A stretch of DNA of 64,000 nucleotides, taken from NCBI RefSeq assembly GCF_017377575.1, contig NZ_JAFREM010000008.1:121988-185987 (forward strand). Direction: 5' to 3'. The number at the start of each line of letters is the position of its first letter. The stretch's first letter is position 1. The DNA is from Candidatus Enterococcus moelleringii. Lineage in GTDB: Bacteria > Bacillota > Bacilli > Lactobacillales > Enterococcaceae. This document shows positions 1 through 11,335 of the stretch, in pieces. A model generated the notes under the pieces. That model did no database searches. It saw nothing but the letters and a program-made list of their open reading frames with translations, and was not told the origin of the DNA. The position numbers and the translations under genes are program-made.

Positions 1-145
1 AGTCTTAGCTGGTATAACAGGGATTTATCGTGAAGGTAATCCATAACGCAGCTGACAGGTTACCCTGTCTACGCCCTATAGTGCTAAAGCTCGACGATGA
101 CCATGATTGCTTTCGCGCGTGCTCATTTTCGAGTGCGCGCTTTTT
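1..145 (+). promoter_or_regulatory. Mg2+ M-box (ykoK) riboswitch, 3' part, with terminator
   Basis: Leader of the downstream Mg2+ P-type ATPase. The stretch at about 87-108 (TAGTGCTAAAGCTCGACGAT) matches the conserved 3' core of the M-box as I recall it from Bacillus, and the AACGCAGCTGACAGG block with its CCTGTC partner at 48-79 fits the preceding helix. It is followed by a perfect-pairing hairpin (115-124 with 131-140) and five T's, the expected Mg2+-responsive terminator. The 5' half of the aptamer, including the GTTAGGTGAGGCTCC-like block, must lie to the left of the window. Expected behaviour from the family: high Mg2+ favours termination, low Mg2+ allows readthrough into the transporter. 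Confidence 0.8.
115..145 (+). terminator. Intrinsic terminator of the M-box leader
   Basis: Stem GCGCGTGCTC (115-124) pairs fully, with two G-T pairs, with GAGTGCGCGC (131-140); loop of six; T-run 141-145. It sits between the aptamer core and the mgtA ribosome binding site, so it is the riboswitch expression platform rather than an end-of-gene terminator. Confidence 0.8.
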
Positions 146-263
146 GTGTGCCCTAAAAAAGAAGGAAGGTGAGGATCAATGGATCATCCAGACAGTAGTC
201 GACCGAGAAAAAATGAAATCGTAGGGGAGACGAAGGTTTTCTCTGCACGGAGGAGGAAATACA

Positions 264-2867
264 ATGATGAACAAAAAGAGCCTCATCACCCGCAAAGTAA
301 GTAAAGACCAAGAGTTGAAAAAACTCGCGCAATTATCAGATCGTGATTTATTCCTAGATTTGCGTACCTCTTTAAAAGGATTATCAGAAGAGGATGCCAA
401 AGCACGTTTGGAAGAATATGGTCCCAATGAAGTATCCGCGCAAAAACCAACACCAGCAATCATGTTATTCTTTCAAGCCTTTAATGATCTATTTGTATAT
501 GTATTAGCACTATTAATGGTGGTTTCGCTTCTAACTGCTGATTATGAAGCCGGAATCGTTATGGGTATTATGATTTTGGCCAGCGTACTAATTACCTTTA
601 TTCAAGAATATCGTTCTCAAAAAGCCAGCATCGCGCTGCGGGAAATGATTGAAAATACGGCTGCGATTACCCGAGAAGGCCAAACCAAAGAAATTCCGAT
701 GGACGAAGTGGTACCAGGAGACATTTTAACCTTGGCAACAGGGGATATGATCCCAGCCGATGCGGTATTGATTTGGACCAAGGATTTATTTGTGAACCAA
801 TCTTCATTGACTGGGGAATCGATGCCAGTGGAAAAATCTTCGACTGTAGATGCTGATGATGAAAGCAATGCGTTAGATATGCCCAACCTAGTGTTCATGG
901 GCACCGACGTACTGAGCGGTCAAGGCCGGGCAATCATTTTAAAAACCGGGCAACAAACCTTTTTTGGCGATATTGCGAAAAATGCTACAACCAAACGGGG
1001 CAAAACTTCCTTTGATGTGGGCTTAGCCCGGGTAAGCAAAGTGTTGCTGCGCTTGATTATGGTGCTTTTCCCGCTGGTATTCTTGATTAATGGCATCACA
1101 AAAGGCGACTGGGGCAATGCTTTCTTCTTTGCCATTGCCGTAGCAGTCGGTTTGACACCGGAAATGCTGCCGATGATTGTCAGCTCCAACTTAGCTAAAG
1201 GGGCTTTGACTTTGTCCAAGCATAAAGTGATCGTAAAAGAATTGCCTTCGATTCAAAATCTGGGCAGCATGGACGTACTTTGTACCGATAAGACTGGCAC
1301 GATCACCGAAGATCGCGTAGTGCTAGTGCAGCACTTAGATCCATTAGGTAAAGAAAATACCCAAGTGTTAGATTTAGCCTTCTTGAACTCTAATTATCAA
1401 ACGGGTTGGAAAAACTTGATGGATATCGCTGTGATTAATTATTATGAAGAAGAAAAACGTCAATTGCCTTTTACGGAAATTCAAAAGATCGACGAAATTC
1501 CCTTCGACTTTTCACGCCGCCGCTTAACAGTCGTGGTAAAAGCTGATGAGCACCAATGGATGATTACCAAAGGTGCCGTGGAAGAAATGGCGTCGATTTG
1601 TAAATATGTCGAAATCGACGGTGAAGTTCTAGAATTCACCGAAGAATTGCATCAACAATTAAAAGAAGTTAACGAACGAATGAACCGCCAAGGGATGCGG
1701 GTGATTACTGTGGCTGTGAAGCGGGATGCTCACGACGAAGCGGTTTACAGCACGGAAGATGAAAAAGATATGACCTTGATTGGCTTCATGGGTTTCTTGG
1801 ACCCAGCCAAAGAATCAGCGATCACTGCGATTGCTTCCTTGCATGAACATGGTGTTGCTGTGAAAGTATTAACCGGAGACAATGCCATCGTCGCGCAAAA
1901 AGTCTGCCAAGATGTCGGAATCGACGCGGAACGATTCGTGTTAGGTAACCAAGTTGATCAAATGAGTGATGAAGAATTGCAGCAAGCAGCCAATCAAACC
2001 CATTTGTTCGCAAAATTGAATCCAATGCAAAAAGCCCGCATTATTGAAGCTTTGCAAACCACTGGCCACACCGTCGGCTTCATGGGTGACGGAATTAACG
2101 ATGCACCGGCCTTGCGCAAAGCGGATGTGGGAATCTCAGTTGATACCGCGGCCGACATTACCAAAGATGCCAGCTCAATTATCTTGTTGGAAAAAAGCTT
2201 GAACGTGCTGGAAAGCGGCGTAATCGAAGGTCGCCGGGTATTCAGTAATATGATGAAATATATTAAGATTACCATCAGCTCCAATTTTGGGAATGTCTTC
2301 TCAATCTTGATTGCCAGTGCCTTCTTGCCGTTTCTGCCAATGCTTTCTCTGCAATTGCTGCTGCAAAATCTAATCTATGATATTGCTCAGTTGACGATTC
2401 CTTGGGATAACGTAGATGATGAGGAGTTAGTCACTCCGACCAAGTGGGAAACCAAAGGCTTAATGAAGTTCACGGTTTGCATCGGTCCGGTCAGCTCGAT
2501 TTTTGATGTGATTACCTTCTTAGTGATGTGGTTTGTCTTTGGCGCTAATACGGTAGCTAATCAAAGTCTATTCCAAACGGGTTGGTTCATGGTGGGACTT
2601 GCTACTCAAGCACTGGTCGTCTTAATGGTAAGAACTAGAAAAATCCCGTTCCTTGAAAGTCGTCCTGCTTGGCCAGTTTTTGCAAGTATTATGGCGGCAG
2701 TGGTTATCGGGATGTTGATTGTTCTGACACCGTTTAGAGAACAGTTCGAGTTTGTCCAATTACCTGCCAGCTATTGGATTTGGTTTGTGGGAATTGTACT
2801 TGCCTACATGGTTGCCGTGCAATTGGCAAAATATCTCTACATCAAAATTGCAAAAGAGTGGATATAA
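264..2867 (+). CDS. mgtA: Mg2+-importing P-type ATPase (MgtA/MgtB type, P3B)
   Basis: ATP-driven Mg2+ uptake at the cell membrane. The 867-residue protein has the ordered P-type features: actuator TGES near residue 180, the phosphorylation motif DKTGT near residue 341, the hinge GDGINDAPAL near residue 608, and about ten membrane segments, with a C-terminal block of hydrophobic helices from about residue 670. Length agrees with MgtA (about 850-900 residues). A GGAGGAGG ribosome site precedes two adjacent ATG codons (264 and 267); I keep the first. Regulation by the M-box leader directly upstream supports Mg2+ as substrate. A terminator follows at 2872. Confidence 0.93.
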   Translation: MMNKKSLITRKVSKDQELKKLAQLSDRDLFLDLRTSLKGLSEEDAKARLEEYGPNEVSAQKPTPAIMLFFQAFNDLFVYVLALLMVVSLLTADYEAGIVMGIMILASVLITFIQEYRSQKASIALREMIENTAAITREGQTKEIPMDEVVPGDILTLATGDMIPADAVLIWTKDLFVNQSSLTGESMPVEKSSTVDADDESNALDMPNLVFMGTDVLSGQGRAIILKTGQQTFFGDIAKNATTKRGKTSFDVGLARVSKVLLRLIMVLFPLVFLINGITKGDWGNAFFFAIAVAVGLTPEMLPMIVSSNLAKGALTLSKHKVIVKELPSIQNLGSMDVLCTDKTGTITEDRVVLVQHLDPLGKENTQVLDLAFLNSNYQTGWKNLMDIAVINYYEEEKRQLPFTEIQKIDEIPFDFSRRRLTVVVKADEHQWMITKGAVEEMASICKYVEIDGEVLEFTEELHQQLKEVNERMNRQGMRVITVAVKRDAHDEAVYSTEDEKDMTLIGFMGFLDPAKESAITAIASLHEHGVAVKVLTGDNAIVAQKVCQDVGIDAERFVLGNQVDQMSDEELQQAANQTHLFAKLNPMQKARIIEALQTTGHTVGFMGDGINDAPALRKADVGISVDTAADITKDASSIILLEKSLNVLESGVIEGRRVFSNMMKYIKITISSNFGNVFSILIASAFLPFLPMLSLQLLLQNLIYDIAQLTIPWDNVDDEELVTPTKWETKGLMKFTVCIGPVSSIFDVITFLVMWFVFGANTVANQSLFQTGWFMVGLATQALVVLMVRTRKIPFLESRPAWPVFASIMAAVVIGMLIVLTPFREQFEFVQLPASYWIWFVGIVLAYMVAVQLAKYLYIKIAKEWI

Positions 2868-2871
2868 TTGT

Positions 2872-2909
2872 AACAGAGTGACGAATTTCGTTGCTCTGTT
2901 TCTTTTTTT
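2872..2909 (+). terminator. Terminator after mgtA
   Basis: AACAGAG (2872-2878) pairs with CTCTGTT (2894-2900) around an inner ACGA/TCGT stem, followed by a T-rich tail to 2909. Confidence 0.85.
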
Positions 2910-4361
<1,452 letters not shown>

Positions 4362-4363
4362 AC

Positions 4364-5341
4364 ATGGCACAAAAAACAATGATCCAAGCAATTACAGATG
4401 CCTTAGCTCTGATGCTTGAAAAAGATGAAGATGTCCTAGTTTTTGGTGAAGACGTTGGTAAAAACGGCGGGGTATTCCGGGCAACAGAAGGATTACAAGA
4501 AAAATTCGGCGAAGATAAAGTCTTTGATACACCTCTTGCTGAATCAGGTATAGGCGGTTTAGCTTTTGGTTTAGCACTTGAAGGCTTCCGTCCAGTCCCA
4601 GAAATCCAATTCTTTGGCTTCGTGTTTGAAACCATGGATGAAATTGTCGGCCAAATGGCACGTACTCGTTACCGTATGGGCAACACCCGTAACTTGCCAG
4701 TGACTATCCGTTCACCATTTGGTGGTGGCGTGCATACACCTGAGCTTCACTCAGATAACTTAGAAGGCTTGATGGCTCAATCACCTGGTTTACGTGTGGT
4801 TATCCCATCAAACCCATATGATGCAAAAGGTTTATTGATTGCTTCAATCCGCAACAATGACCCAGTTGTTTTCTTAGAACACATGAAGCTTTACCGTTCT
4901 TTCCGTGAGGAAGTTCCAGAAGGCATCTACGAAGTACCATTAGATAAAGCCGCTGTAACAAGAGAAGGAACTGACGTATCCATCATCACTTACGGTGCGA
5001 TGGTTCGTGAAGCAATTAAAGCTGCTGACAACTTAGCAAAAGAAAATATCAACGCTGAAATCATTGACTTGCGTACAGTTGCTCCACTAGATGTAGAAAC
5101 AATCATCAAATCAGTAGAAAAAACAGGTCGCGTAGTCGTGGTACAAGAAGCGCAAAAACAAGCAGGCGTCTCAGCACAAGTAATCTCTGAAATTTCCGAA
5201 CGGGCTATTCTTTCATTAGAAGCACCAATTGGACGTGTTTCTGCTCCAGATACGATTTTCCCATTTGGACAAGCAGAAGGCATCTGGCTTCCTAATGCAG
5301 CAGATATCGAAGCAAAAGTGAAAGAAATCGTAGAGTTTTAA
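4364..5341 (+). CDS. pdhB: Pyruvate dehydrogenase E1 beta subunit
   Basis: Partner of PdhA; forms the E1 active site at the subunit interface. 325 residues, the normal family length, with the transketolase pyrimidine-binding domain (roughly 4-180, including [11 protein letters not shown] and [13 protein letters not shown]) and the C-terminal transketolase domain (about 195-318, ending in [10 protein letters not shown]). AAGGAG ribosome site lies inside the end of pdhA, so translation is probably coupled. Confidence 0.95.
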   Translation: MAQKTMIQAITDALALMLEKDEDVLVFGEDVGKNGGVFRATEGLQEKFGEDKVFDTPLAESGIGGLAFGLALEGFRPVPEIQFFGFVFETMDEIVGQMARTRYRMGNTRNLPVTIRSPFGGGVHTPELHSDNLEGLMAQSPGLRVVIPSNPYDAKGLLIASIRNNDPVVFLEHMKLYRSFREEVPEGIYEVPLDKAAVTREGTDVSIITYGAMVREAIKAADNLAKENINAEIIDLRTVAPLDVETIIKSVEKTGRVVVVQEAQKQAGVSAQVISEISERAILSLEAPIGRVSAPDTIFPFGQAEGIWLPNAADIEAKVKEIVEF

Positions 5342-5361
5342 GAAAAGGAGCGAATACAAAC

Positions 5362-7014
5362 ATGGCTTTCAAATTTAAGCTGCCAGACATTGGCGAAGGT
5401 ATCGCAGAAGGCGAAATTGTTAAGTGGTTCGTAAAACCAGGCGACAAAATCGAAGAAGACGATACATTATTAGAAGTTCAAAATGATAAATCTGTGGAAG
5501 AAATTCCCTCTCCTGTAACAGGAACAGTTAAAAATATTCTAGTTGAAGAAGGTACTGTGGCAAACGTTGGCGACGTTTTGGTCGAAATCGATGCACCAGG
5601 ACATGAAGATGACGAAGAAGAAGCGTCTCCTGCACCAGCAGAAGCGCAAACACCGGCTCATCCTGCAGCTGAACCAACCGAAGCTGCCAGCAACGACGGC
5701 GGTGGTGTTTTCCAATTCAAATTACCAGATATCGGTGAAGGAATTGCGGAAGGCGAAATCGTTAAATGGTTTGTTAAAGACGGCGACAAGATCGAAGAAG
5801 ACGATACCTTGTTAGAAGTCCAAAACGACAAATCAGTGGAAGAAATCCCTTCTCCAGTTACCGGAACAGTCAAGAAGATTGTCGTATCTGAAGGAACAGT
5901 AGCAAACGTTGGCGACGTTCTAGTGGAAATCGATGCACCGGGACACAATAGCGATACAGCAACAAGCGCACCGGCTGAAGCAAGCAAACCAACCGAAGCA
6001 GTGGAAACATCTGCTGAAACAGGGACGGTGGTAGCTGCTGCTGATCCAAATAAACGTGTGTTGGCAATGCCATCAGTTCGTCAATACGCTCGTGAAAAAG
6101 ACGTAGACATTAGTCAAGTGAACCCTACTGGCAAAGGTGGACGAGTAACAAAAGAAGATATTGATACCTTTGTATCTGGCGGTGGACAAGCAGCAGCTAA
6201 ACCAGCTGAAAGCACGGAAGCAGCACAAGAAACAACTGCTCAAGCTTCTACAGCAACTGAGTCTGCAAAACCAGCAGCACCAGCGAAACCTTACACTTCA
6301 GATATGGGTGAAATGGAAACGCGTGAAAAACTTACACCAATGCGTAAAGCAATCTCTAAAGCAATGGTTAACAGTAAACACACAGCGCCACACGTAACCT
6401 TGCATGATGAAGTAGAAGTTTCAAAACTTTGGGATCACCGCAAGAAATTCAAACAAGTGGCTGCCGACAATGGCACAAAACTTACTTTCTTGCCATATGT
6501 TGTTAAAGCATTAACAGCTACAGCGAAGAAATTCCCAGTCTTGAATGCATCAATTGATGACGCAGCTCAAGAAATTGTGTACAAAAACTACTACAATATC
6601 GGTATCGCAACAGATACGGATGCTGGATTATATGTACCAAATATTAAAAATGCTAACATGAAGGGCATGTTTGAAATCGCTGATGAAATCAACGAAAAAG
6701 CAGCCTTGGCTCATGACGGCAAACTTTCTGCTGACGATATGCGTAACGGAACAATTACAATTTCAAATATCGGTTCAGTTGGCGGAGGTTTCTTTACTCC
6801 AGTGATCAACTATCCAGAAGTAGCGATCCTAGGCGTAGGTACAATTGCGCAACAACCAATTGTAAATGCTGAAGGCGAACTAGCTGTTGGACGAGTAATG
6901 AAACTATCCCTAAGCTTTGACCACCGCATTGTCGATGGGGCAACTGCACAACAAGCCATGAACAACATCAAACGTCTATTGGCTGAACCAGAATTATTAC
7001 TAATGGAAGGATGA
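5362..7014 (+). CDS. pdhC: Dihydrolipoamide acetyltransferase (E2) with two lipoyl domains
   Basis: Core of the complex: carries the acetyl group on lipoyl arms and transfers it to CoA. 550 residues: lipoyl domain 1 at about 1-80 and lipoyl domain 2 at about 118-196, each with the DKSVE lipoylation lysine and nearly identical sequence ([20 protein letters not shown] occurs in both); Ala/Pro/Glu-rich linkers; peripheral-subunit binding domain about 232-270 ([18 protein letters not shown]); catalytic domain from about 315 with HRIVDG near 520. Two lipoyl domains are typical of Enterococcus and Lactobacillus E2. Also called aceF. Confidence 0.95.
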   Translation: MAFKFKLPDIGEGIAEGEIVKWFVKPGDKIEEDDTLLEVQNDKSVEEIPSPVTGTVKNILVEEGTVANVGDVLVEIDAPGHEDDEEEASPAPAEAQTPAHPAAEPTEAASNDGGGVFQFKLPDIGEGIAEGEIVKWFVKDGDKIEEDDTLLEVQNDKSVEEIPSPVTGTVKKIVVSEGTVANVGDVLVEIDAPGHNSDTATSAPAEASKPTEAVETSAETGTVVAAADPNKRVLAMPSVRQYAREKDVDISQVNPTGKGGRVTKEDIDTFVSGGGQAAAKPAESTEAAQETTAQASTATESAKPAAPAKPYTSDMGEMETREKLTPMRKAISKAMVNSKHTAPHVTLHDEVEVSKLWDHRKKFKQVAADNGTKLTFLPYVVKALTATAKKFPVLNASIDDAAQEIVYKNYYNIGIATDTDAGLYVPNIKNANMKGMFEIADEINEKAALAHDGKLSADDMRNGTITISNIGSVGGGFFTPVINYPEVAILGVGTIAQQPIVNAEGELAVGRVMKLSLSFDHRIVDGATAQQAMNNIKRLLAEPELLLMEG

Positions 7015-7021
7015 TAGAAAC

Positions 7022-8428
7022 ATGGTAGTTGGAGATTTTGCTATAGAATTAGATACAGTCGTTATCGGTTCCGGACCTGGCGGGTATGTTGCCGCCATCC
7101 GGGCTGCTGAATTAGGCCAAACCGTGGCCATCATCGAACGGGAATTTATTGGAGGCGTATGTCTGAATGTCGGATGTATCCCTTCCAAAGCCCTAATCTC
7201 AGCTGGACACCATTACCAAGAAGCGTTAGATTCTTCTACTTTTGGTGTGACCGCTGAAAACGTAAAACTAGACTTTGAAAAAACACAAGAATGGAAACAA
7301 AACGGAGTCGTTAACAAATTGACTTCTGGTGTGAAATTCTTGTTGAAAAAACACAAAGTTGAAATTATCGAAGGAGAAGCCTTCTTCGTAGATGAGCAGA
7401 CGTTGCGAGTGATCCATCCGGATTCAGCTCAAACCTACTCATTTAACAATGCCATTGTAGCAACCGGTTCTCGCCCAATCGAAATCCCAGGATTCAAATT
7501 TGGCGGACGGGTGCTAGATTCAACTGGCGGCTTGTCATTAAAAGAAGTACCGAAGAAATTCGTCATCATCGGTGGCGGCGTAATCGGTGCCGAACTAGGT
7601 GCTGCTTATGCTAACCTGGGTTCAGAAGTAACGATTATTGAAGGAACACCACAAATTTTACCTACCTATGAAAAAGACATGGTGAAAATTGTTGAAGACG
7701 ACTTCAAGCAAAAAGGTGTTAAGATCATCACTTCAGCGATGGCCCGCGAAGCTGTGGACAACGGCGACAGCGTAAGCGTACGTTATGAAGTAGACGGCAA
7801 AGAAGAAACCATTGAAGCAGACTACGTAATGGTAACTGTTGGCCGCCGACCAAACACTAACGACATGGGACTAGAACAAGCAGGCGTGGAAATGAACGAA
7901 CGCGGCTTGATCCAAGTCGACAACCAAGGTCGTACCAATATTCCAAATATCTATGCAATTGGTGATGTTGTACCAGGGGCTGCTTTAGCTCATAAAGCCA
8001 GCTACGAAGCAAAAATCGCTGCCGAAGCCATTTCTGGCAAAAAAGTAGCCGTGGATTACAAAGCAATGCCAGCCGTTGCCTTTACTGATCCAGAATTAGC
8101 TTCAGTTGGTATGACGATTAAAGAAGCCAAAGAAGCTGGACTTGAAGCGAAAGCTTTCAAATTCCCATTCTCTGGTAACGGACGTGCGTTGTCACTTGCT
8201 AAAACGGAAGGGTTTATGCGCCTAGTTACTACTGTTGAAGACAACGTGATCATTGGTGCGCAAATCGCTGGTGTCGGTGCTAGTGATATGGTTTCAGAAC
8301 TAGCCTTAGCGATCGAATCAGGCATGAACGCTGAAGATATCGCCTTGACCATTCACCCACACCCATCATTAGGGGAAATCGTGATGGACGCTTCCGAGTT
8401 AGCGCTGGGAATGCCAATTCATATTTAA
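7022..8428 (+). CDS. pdhD: Dihydrolipoamide dehydrogenase (E3)
   Basis: FAD/NAD-dependent reoxidation of dihydrolipoyl groups. 468 residues: FAD-binding [10 protein letters not shown] near 15, redox-active disulfide [13 protein letters not shown] near 44-56, NAD-binding [10 protein letters not shown] near 183, second FAD motif with YAIGDV, and C-terminal HPHPSLGE carrying the active-site histidine. Last gene of the operon, seven bases after pdhC. Confidence 0.95.
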   Translation: MVVGDFAIELDTVVIGSGPGGYVAAIRAAELGQTVAIIEREFIGGVCLNVGCIPSKALISAGHHYQEALDSSTFGVTAENVKLDFEKTQEWKQNGVVNKLTSGVKFLLKKHKVEIIEGEAFFVDEQTLRVIHPDSAQTYSFNNAIVATGSRPIEIPGFKFGGRVLDSTGGLSLKEVPKKFVIIGGGVIGAELGAAYANLGSEVTIIEGTPQILPTYEKDMVKIVEDDFKQKGVKIITSAMAREAVDNGDSVSVRYEVDGKEETIEADYVMVTVGRRPNTNDMGLEQAGVEMNERGLIQVDNQGRTNIPNIYAIGDVVPGAALAHKASYEAKIAAEAISGKKVAVDYKAMPAVAFTDPELASVGMTIKEAKEAGLEAKAFKFPFSGNGRALSLAKTEGFMRLVTTVEDNVIIGAQIAGVGASDMVSELALAIESGMNAEDIALTIHPHPSLGEIVMDASELALGMPIHI

Positions 8429-8444
8429 TAGAAGATTTAGTGAA

Positions 8445-8478
8445 GCAGGAGATGCCGGTTGGTGTCTTCTGTTTTTTT
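8445..8478 (+). terminator. Terminator of the pdh operon (copy 1 of a repeated terminator)
   Basis: Twelve-pair stem 8445-8456 / 8461-8472 with a four-base loop and T-run. Its T-run overlaps the last codon of the convergent lysR gene. A near-copy lies at 10428-10461. Confidence 0.85.
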
Positions 8479-9367
8479 ATTCTAATTGTGGGAATATCAA
8501 AACCGCTTCCTCTACAAAATTCTCAACGACTTTTGATTGCTGGTTGGCCTGCCAAGCAAGAAATAGCTTGTACCGATTCTTAATTACTCCTTTTAAAGGA
8601 ACATAGCAGAGATCGTCACGAATGTTCCTAGCCGATTCAGGGATCAGGGCAATTCCCATTCCGCTGGCGACAAAAGCCAAGATCGGTTGCATTTTATCAG
8701 CGGTCAGAACAATATTTGGACTAAAGCCGTTATCCATGCAGGTTTGAATAAACTGATCAAAATAGAAGGCACCAGATTCTCGACGAATTGCAATAAACCG
8801 TTCCTCAGCTAAATCTTCAACCGCTGCTTGTTTTTCATTTGCCAAAGGATGCCAGGAAGGCAATGCTAAGAGCCACTCTTCCTCACGAATTAGCTGGTAG
8901 TTAACACCAAGAAGTGGGACCTTTTTTCCTACAATTCCAATTTGAAGCTTTTGCTGTTTTAAGGCCTCTATCTGAGTGATTGTGTTCATTTGATGAGGGA
9001 CAAGTTCAACTTTGGGATACTTCTGGTTAAAGGAGCGCATTAATTGGGGTGCGATATCCCAAAGTGCAGCTTCGACAAAACCGATAGTTAGTCTACCAGA
9101 GTAACCGTTTGCAGCTAGAGTAATGGAATCTTCCGCGTGTTGAACCCCATTTAAAATACTTTTTGCATGCTTTAAAAATACGAATCCCGTCTCGGTCAAG
9201 GCTACTTTATGGGTATTTCTTGTAAAGAGTGGACTTCCCAATTCCTCTTCCAGCTTCTGAATTTGCTGACTCAGTGCAGATTGAGCAATACAAATACGTT
9301 TTGCAGCTCGTCCAAAATGTAATTCTTCTGCCAAGACAACAAAATATCGAATCTGTCGCAACTCCAT
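8477..9367 (-). CDS. LysR-family transcriptional regulator
   Basis: 296 residues with an N-terminal winged HTH (MELRQIRYFVVLAEELHFGR..., residues 1-60, AQSALSQQIQKLEEELG recognition region) and a substrate-binding effector domain (about 90-290). I start at 9367 because GGAGGAG sits just upstream; the open frame extends farther without a ribosome site. It is divergent from an SDR oxidoreductase and probably controls it; the ATCT-N7-AGAT element at 9385-9399 fits a LysR T-N11-A box. Effector unknown. Confidence 0.85.
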   Translation of the reverse strand: MELRQIRYFVVLAEELHFGRAAKRICIAQSALSQQIQKLEEELGSPLFTRNTHKVALTETGFVFLKHAKSILNGVQHAEDSITLAANGYSGRLTIGFVEAALWDIAPQLMRSFNQKYPKVELVPHQMNTITQIEALKQQKLQIGIVGKKVPLLGVNYQLIREEEWLLALPSWHPLANEKQAAVEDLAEERFIAIRRESGAFYFDQFIQTCMDNGFSPNIVLTADKMQPILAFVASGMGIALIPESARNIRDDLCYVPLKGVIKNRYKLFLAWQANQQSKVVENFVEEAVLIFPQLE

Positions 9368-9384
9368 GATGACTCCTCCTTGTA

Positions 9385-9399
9385 ATCTATTTTGCAGAT
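9385..9399. promoter_or_regulatory. LysR-type T-N11-A box between lysR and SDR gene
   Basis: ATCT at 9385-9388 and AGAT at 9396-9399 form a dyad with the T-N11-A spacing typical of LysR regulators, in the divergent intergenic region. Function inferred from position only. Confidence 0.4.
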
Positions 9400-9521
9400 A
9401 ACTATAAACGTTTTTTTCTATTTTACCTATCGTTAAATCCAGTTTACAATGAAGTAAAGGGACAAACAATGCCAATCTTTCTTGTAAACGTTGCTAGCTG
9501 TGCAAGATAGGAGTGAGGAAA

Positions 9522-10382
9522 ATGCACTTTAAAAACAAAGTAGCCATTATTACTGGAAGCGGACGCGGCCTTGGAGCAGCTTATGCAGAGGGACTTGCCA
9601 AAAGAGGTGTTAAAGTACTTATCCAGGACGTTGGTGTTAGCCTAGATGGGACCGGGAATGATCCGACAGTTGCTGAAAAACAAGCGGAAAAAATAATCAA
9701 AAAAGGTGGACAGGCTGTTGCATCTACCACTAGCATTGATGATCGCGAAGGCTGTCATGCATTAATCCAAGAAGCAATCGAGGTATTTGGTCGCGCGGAT
9801 ATTCTTATCCACAATGCAGGGTGGGTTGGGTATCAGACAATTATGGAATTGACGCCAGAATTTCTGCATCGTGCCATGGCTATTCAAATGGAAGCACCCA
9901 TCTGGTTGGCGCAAGCTGTTTGGCCTCACATGGTTAAGCAGAACTATGGACGGATAGTTTTTACAACCTCTTGTCGAGCAATCTATACAGAATATGCTTC
10001 CGCCGGATTGACCGCTTATGCAGCAACAAAAATGAGTCAAATCGGTCTAATGAATGTACTAGCTACTGAAAGTAATGGAACTGGAATTGAAGTCAATGCG
10101 GTGTCACCAGTCGCGCGCACTAGAATGTGGGGTGTCAACCGGGAGCCGTTGGATCTCAAGCCGGAAAGCATCGTACCAGGAGTAGTTTATCTTGCTTCAT
10201 CAGACTGTCAAGAATCTGCATGGATACTGCGAACAAGCAATGGACAATTTCACGGAATTCGTTGGCAAGAAGCAGACGGTGTAGACTATCCGCTGGATAT
10301 TCGAGGTCAGATGTGCAGGACAGCAGAAGAAGTATTTGAGAAATGGGAGAAGATTGCAGTGTCTGTTGGGGAGTTTCGGTGA
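9522..10382 (+). CDS. Short-chain dehydrogenase/reductase
   Basis: 286-residue classical SDR: cofactor motif TGSGRGLGAAYA at the N-terminus, NAG near residue 95, catalytic TSC serine, and YAATK near 165-169. The aspartate-poor loop after strand 2 and the insertion DGTGNDPTVAEKQAEKI resemble the dehydrogenase domain of multifunctional (3R)-hydroxyacyl-CoA dehydrogenase-type SDRs; substrate cannot be told. Start chosen at ATG 9522 with AGGAG eight bases upstream. Likely target of the divergent LysR. Confidence 0.8.
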   Translation: MHFKNKVAIITGSGRGLGAAYAEGLAKRGVKVLIQDVGVSLDGTGNDPTVAEKQAEKIIKKGGQAVASTTSIDDREGCHALIQEAIEVFGRADILIHNAGWVGYQTIMELTPEFLHRAMAIQMEAPIWLAQAVWPHMVKQNYGRIVFTTSCRAIYTEYASAGLTAYAATKMSQIGLMNVLATESNGTGIEVNAVSPVARTRMWGVNREPLDLKPESIVPGVVYLASSDCQESAWILRTSNGQFHGIRWQEADGVDYPLDIRGQMCRTAEEVFEKWEKIAVSVGEFR

Positions 10383-10427
10383 AGAAGCTGAGAATAAACG
10401 AATAGTTGAGCTGATAGTTTGAGTGAA

Positions 10428-10461
10428 GCAGGAGATGCCAGGGGGTGTCTTCTGCTTTTTT
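10428..10461 (+). terminator. Terminator after SDR gene (copy 2 of repeated terminator)
   Basis: Stem 10428-10439 / 10444-10455, loop AGGG, T-run to 10461. The left arm plus six upstream bases (18 bases) are identical to the copy at 8439-8456, and the right arm shares 11 bases. Confidence 0.85.
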
Positions 10462-10559
10462 GTGAGGTGGAGTTTGTGGTGATATAGTATAATTAATTTA
10501 GTTAGGATTTTAAGATATTTCATATTATTAAATATCAGAATATTCTAGGAGGAACCAAA

Positions 10560-11285
10560 TTGAAATTAAATGAGTTTATCCAACTTGGAGAAGAAAATGC
10601 AATTAAGTATGATTTTTTCAATGAGTCAACGATTCCTGACAGTTCTCGATTGATAAAAGAAATTTATGTTGCACTATTTCCGTGGTATAAAGAAGAACCA
10701 AGCTACTATTCTGGTGATGTAATAAATACATATAAAAGGGCAATTTTTCGTGAAGAAGGTGCACATTATATAAACTTACCTGAAATAGACCAATTACGCT
10801 ATTTAGAAATTATAAAAAATCATACTAAGTCTTTAAGTAATCATGTGTTTGGTTTAGAAACCTTCAAGATATTATCAGATGGGATGAACAAAGAGATATT
10901 TACATCTGAAATCTGTAATAATCACCAATTAGGAAATTTCTGGTGTTTGCCGCTAGAGAAATATCAAGGCAGTACATTGAACACGATGAAAAATTCGAAA
11001 TGCACTGACTACATGGATCTCGCCATTAAACAGTTTAAAGACTATTTGAATGAAAAAACTATGAACGACTTTGGATTGATACTATCCCAGGCCAGTTATT
11101 ATACCGATCATTTTGACGATTTTGATTCCTTTATTGAAAAGAATTATTTATCAGACTATATAAAACAGGAAGAAATAGTGAATTTGAGTGAGCTAACTTT
11201 TGAAGAATATGTGGTTATTGTAAATAGATTGGTAGAATTAAGAGGAAGGACCATGTTTCGGAAACTGATGAGTGAACTAAAATAA
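10560..11285 (+). CDS. Hypothetical protein, 241 residues
   Basis: I do not recognise this protein. It is soluble, rich in aromatic and acidic residues (FPWYKEEPSYY, DHFDDFDSFIEKNY), with no signal peptide or membrane segment. It starts at TTG with a perfect AGGAGGA seven bases upstream. AT-rich compared with the pdh operon, and the start of a run of small accessory genes. Expressed separately from the SDR gene, which ends in a terminator. Confidence 0.7.
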   Translation: MKLNEFIQLGEENAIKYDFFNESTIPDSSRLIKEIYVALFPWYKEEPSYYSGDVINTYKRAIFREEGAHYINLPEIDQLRYLEIIKNHTKSLSNHVFGLETFKILSDGMNKEIFTSEICNNHQLGNFWCLPLEKYQGSTLNTMKNSKCTDYMDLAIKQFKDYLNEKTMNDFGLILSQASYYTDHFDDFDSFIEKNYLSDYIKQEEIVNLSELTFEEYVVIVNRLVELRGRTMFRKLMSELK

Positions 11286-11335
11286 ATTATTCTGGATTTT
11301 AAAAATAAAACGTTCGTGAGAAGGGTGGAGGAGTA

